From positions 1-64,000 of the forward strand of contig NZ_JAHRID010000005.1 in NCBI RefSeq assembly GCF_019100565.1: a DNA stretch of 64,000 nt, read 5' to 3'. Positions 63,832-64,000 of this stretch are shown here, piece by piece. Every line of letters starts with the position of its first letter. The stretch's first letter is position 1. The position numbers and the translations under genes were made by a program. The notes under the pieces were generated by a model, which was not told the DNA's origin, did no database searches, and saw only the letters and a list, made by a program, of their open reading frames with translations. This DNA is from Arsukibacterium indicum. GTDB taxonomy: Bacteria > Pseudomonadota > Gammaproteobacteria > Enterobacterales > Alteromonadaceae.

Positions 63832-64000
63832 TTAATAACCGAGCTTAATTTCCTGTGTTGCCGGCAGCTCGAAGGTGGCTCTTAATTTCCATTCATTACT
63901 GTTGTCAGTGACATTCAAGCGCCATTTTCCGGTTGGCGTCAGGGGCAGGGTAGCCACATACAGTAGCTCACCACTACGCTGTGCATCCACCGCAAAATCC
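63832..64000 (-). CDS. ccoH: C-terminal part of CcoH (FixH family), cut by the window edge
   Basis: The last 55 or so codons are visible and end EIKLGY. The segment LPLTPTGKWRLNVTDNSNEWKLRA matches the C-terminal beta-domain pattern of FixH/CcoH proteins (G-x-W-x-L after a short turn). The family stabilises the assembling cbb3 oxidase and anchors CcoI. Its place immediately upstream of ccoI on the same strand supports the call; the N-terminal membrane part lies outside the window. Confidence 0.8.
   Translation of the reverse strand, partial: DFAVDAQRSGELLYVATLPLTPTGKWRLNVTDNSNEWKLRATFELPATQEIKLGY

Overview
The window is chromosomal DNA from a gammaproteobacterium, most likely an Alteromonadales/Chromatiaceae-type marine or freshwater genus such as Rheinheimera, Arsukibacterium or Alishewanella. 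This is an inference from gene content: a ccoH-ccoI-ccoS-fnr-uspE-ttcA block as in Shewanella and its relatives, an SOS-boxed yebG, alaA, and a complete type VI secretion system (T6SS). No rRNA, tRNA or CRISPR array was seen.

Layout. (1) 1-3356: five unrelated single genes, all on the + strand (GFA-type enzyme, small membrane protein, class C beta-lactamase-like lipoprotein, VOC protein, GNAT). They are separated by palindromic spacers, at least one of which resembles an integron attC site. This looks like part of a gene-cassette array; no integrase is in the window. (2) 3500-5330: small housekeeping or unknown genes. (3) 5361-8695: a cobalamin acquisition operon (ATPase, permease, corrinoid adenosyltransferase, periplasmic binding protein). 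(4) 8692-37445: the T6SS. A Ser/Thr kinase is divergent from a long run fha-tssJKLM-tagF-pppA-tssABC-tssC2-tagJ-tssEFGH, followed by hcp, vgrG, PAAR, a TIGR02270-like protein and a thiolase-fold-like protein. (5) 37460-46928: a 1380-residue Rhs effector with an AT-rich C-terminal toxin tip and its coupled immunity gene. After it comes a graveyard of displaced toxin and immunity pieces, split by two IS3-family elements nested one inside the other. (6) 47034-48725: a Y1 (REP-associated type) transposase with a 246-bp tandem duplication of its 5' end, three copies of a 40-bp repeat, and a 5'-truncated gene. (7) 48772-57525: core genes (MAPEG, cyanophycinase-like, patatin, dGTPase, yebG, Na+/alanine symporter, alaA, bax). 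(8) 57560-64000, all on the minus strand: ttcA, uspE, fnr, a TauE/SafE-family protein, ccoS, ccoI and the 3' end of ccoH. This is the cbb3 oxidase maturation and anaerobic regulation block.

How it fits together. The kinase, phosphatase and FHA protein form a threonine-phosphorylation control module for the secretion machine. ClpV recycles the TssB/TssC sheath. Hcp, VgrG and PAAR form the expelled needle, and the Rhs protein is the likely cargo, with its immunity protein protecting the producer. The most notable part of the window is 41000-48430. There, paralogous immunity genes, a decayed toxin tip with a different coupled partner gene, and degenerate short repeats resembling the repeat next to the Y1 transposase suggest a tip-exchange hotspot.
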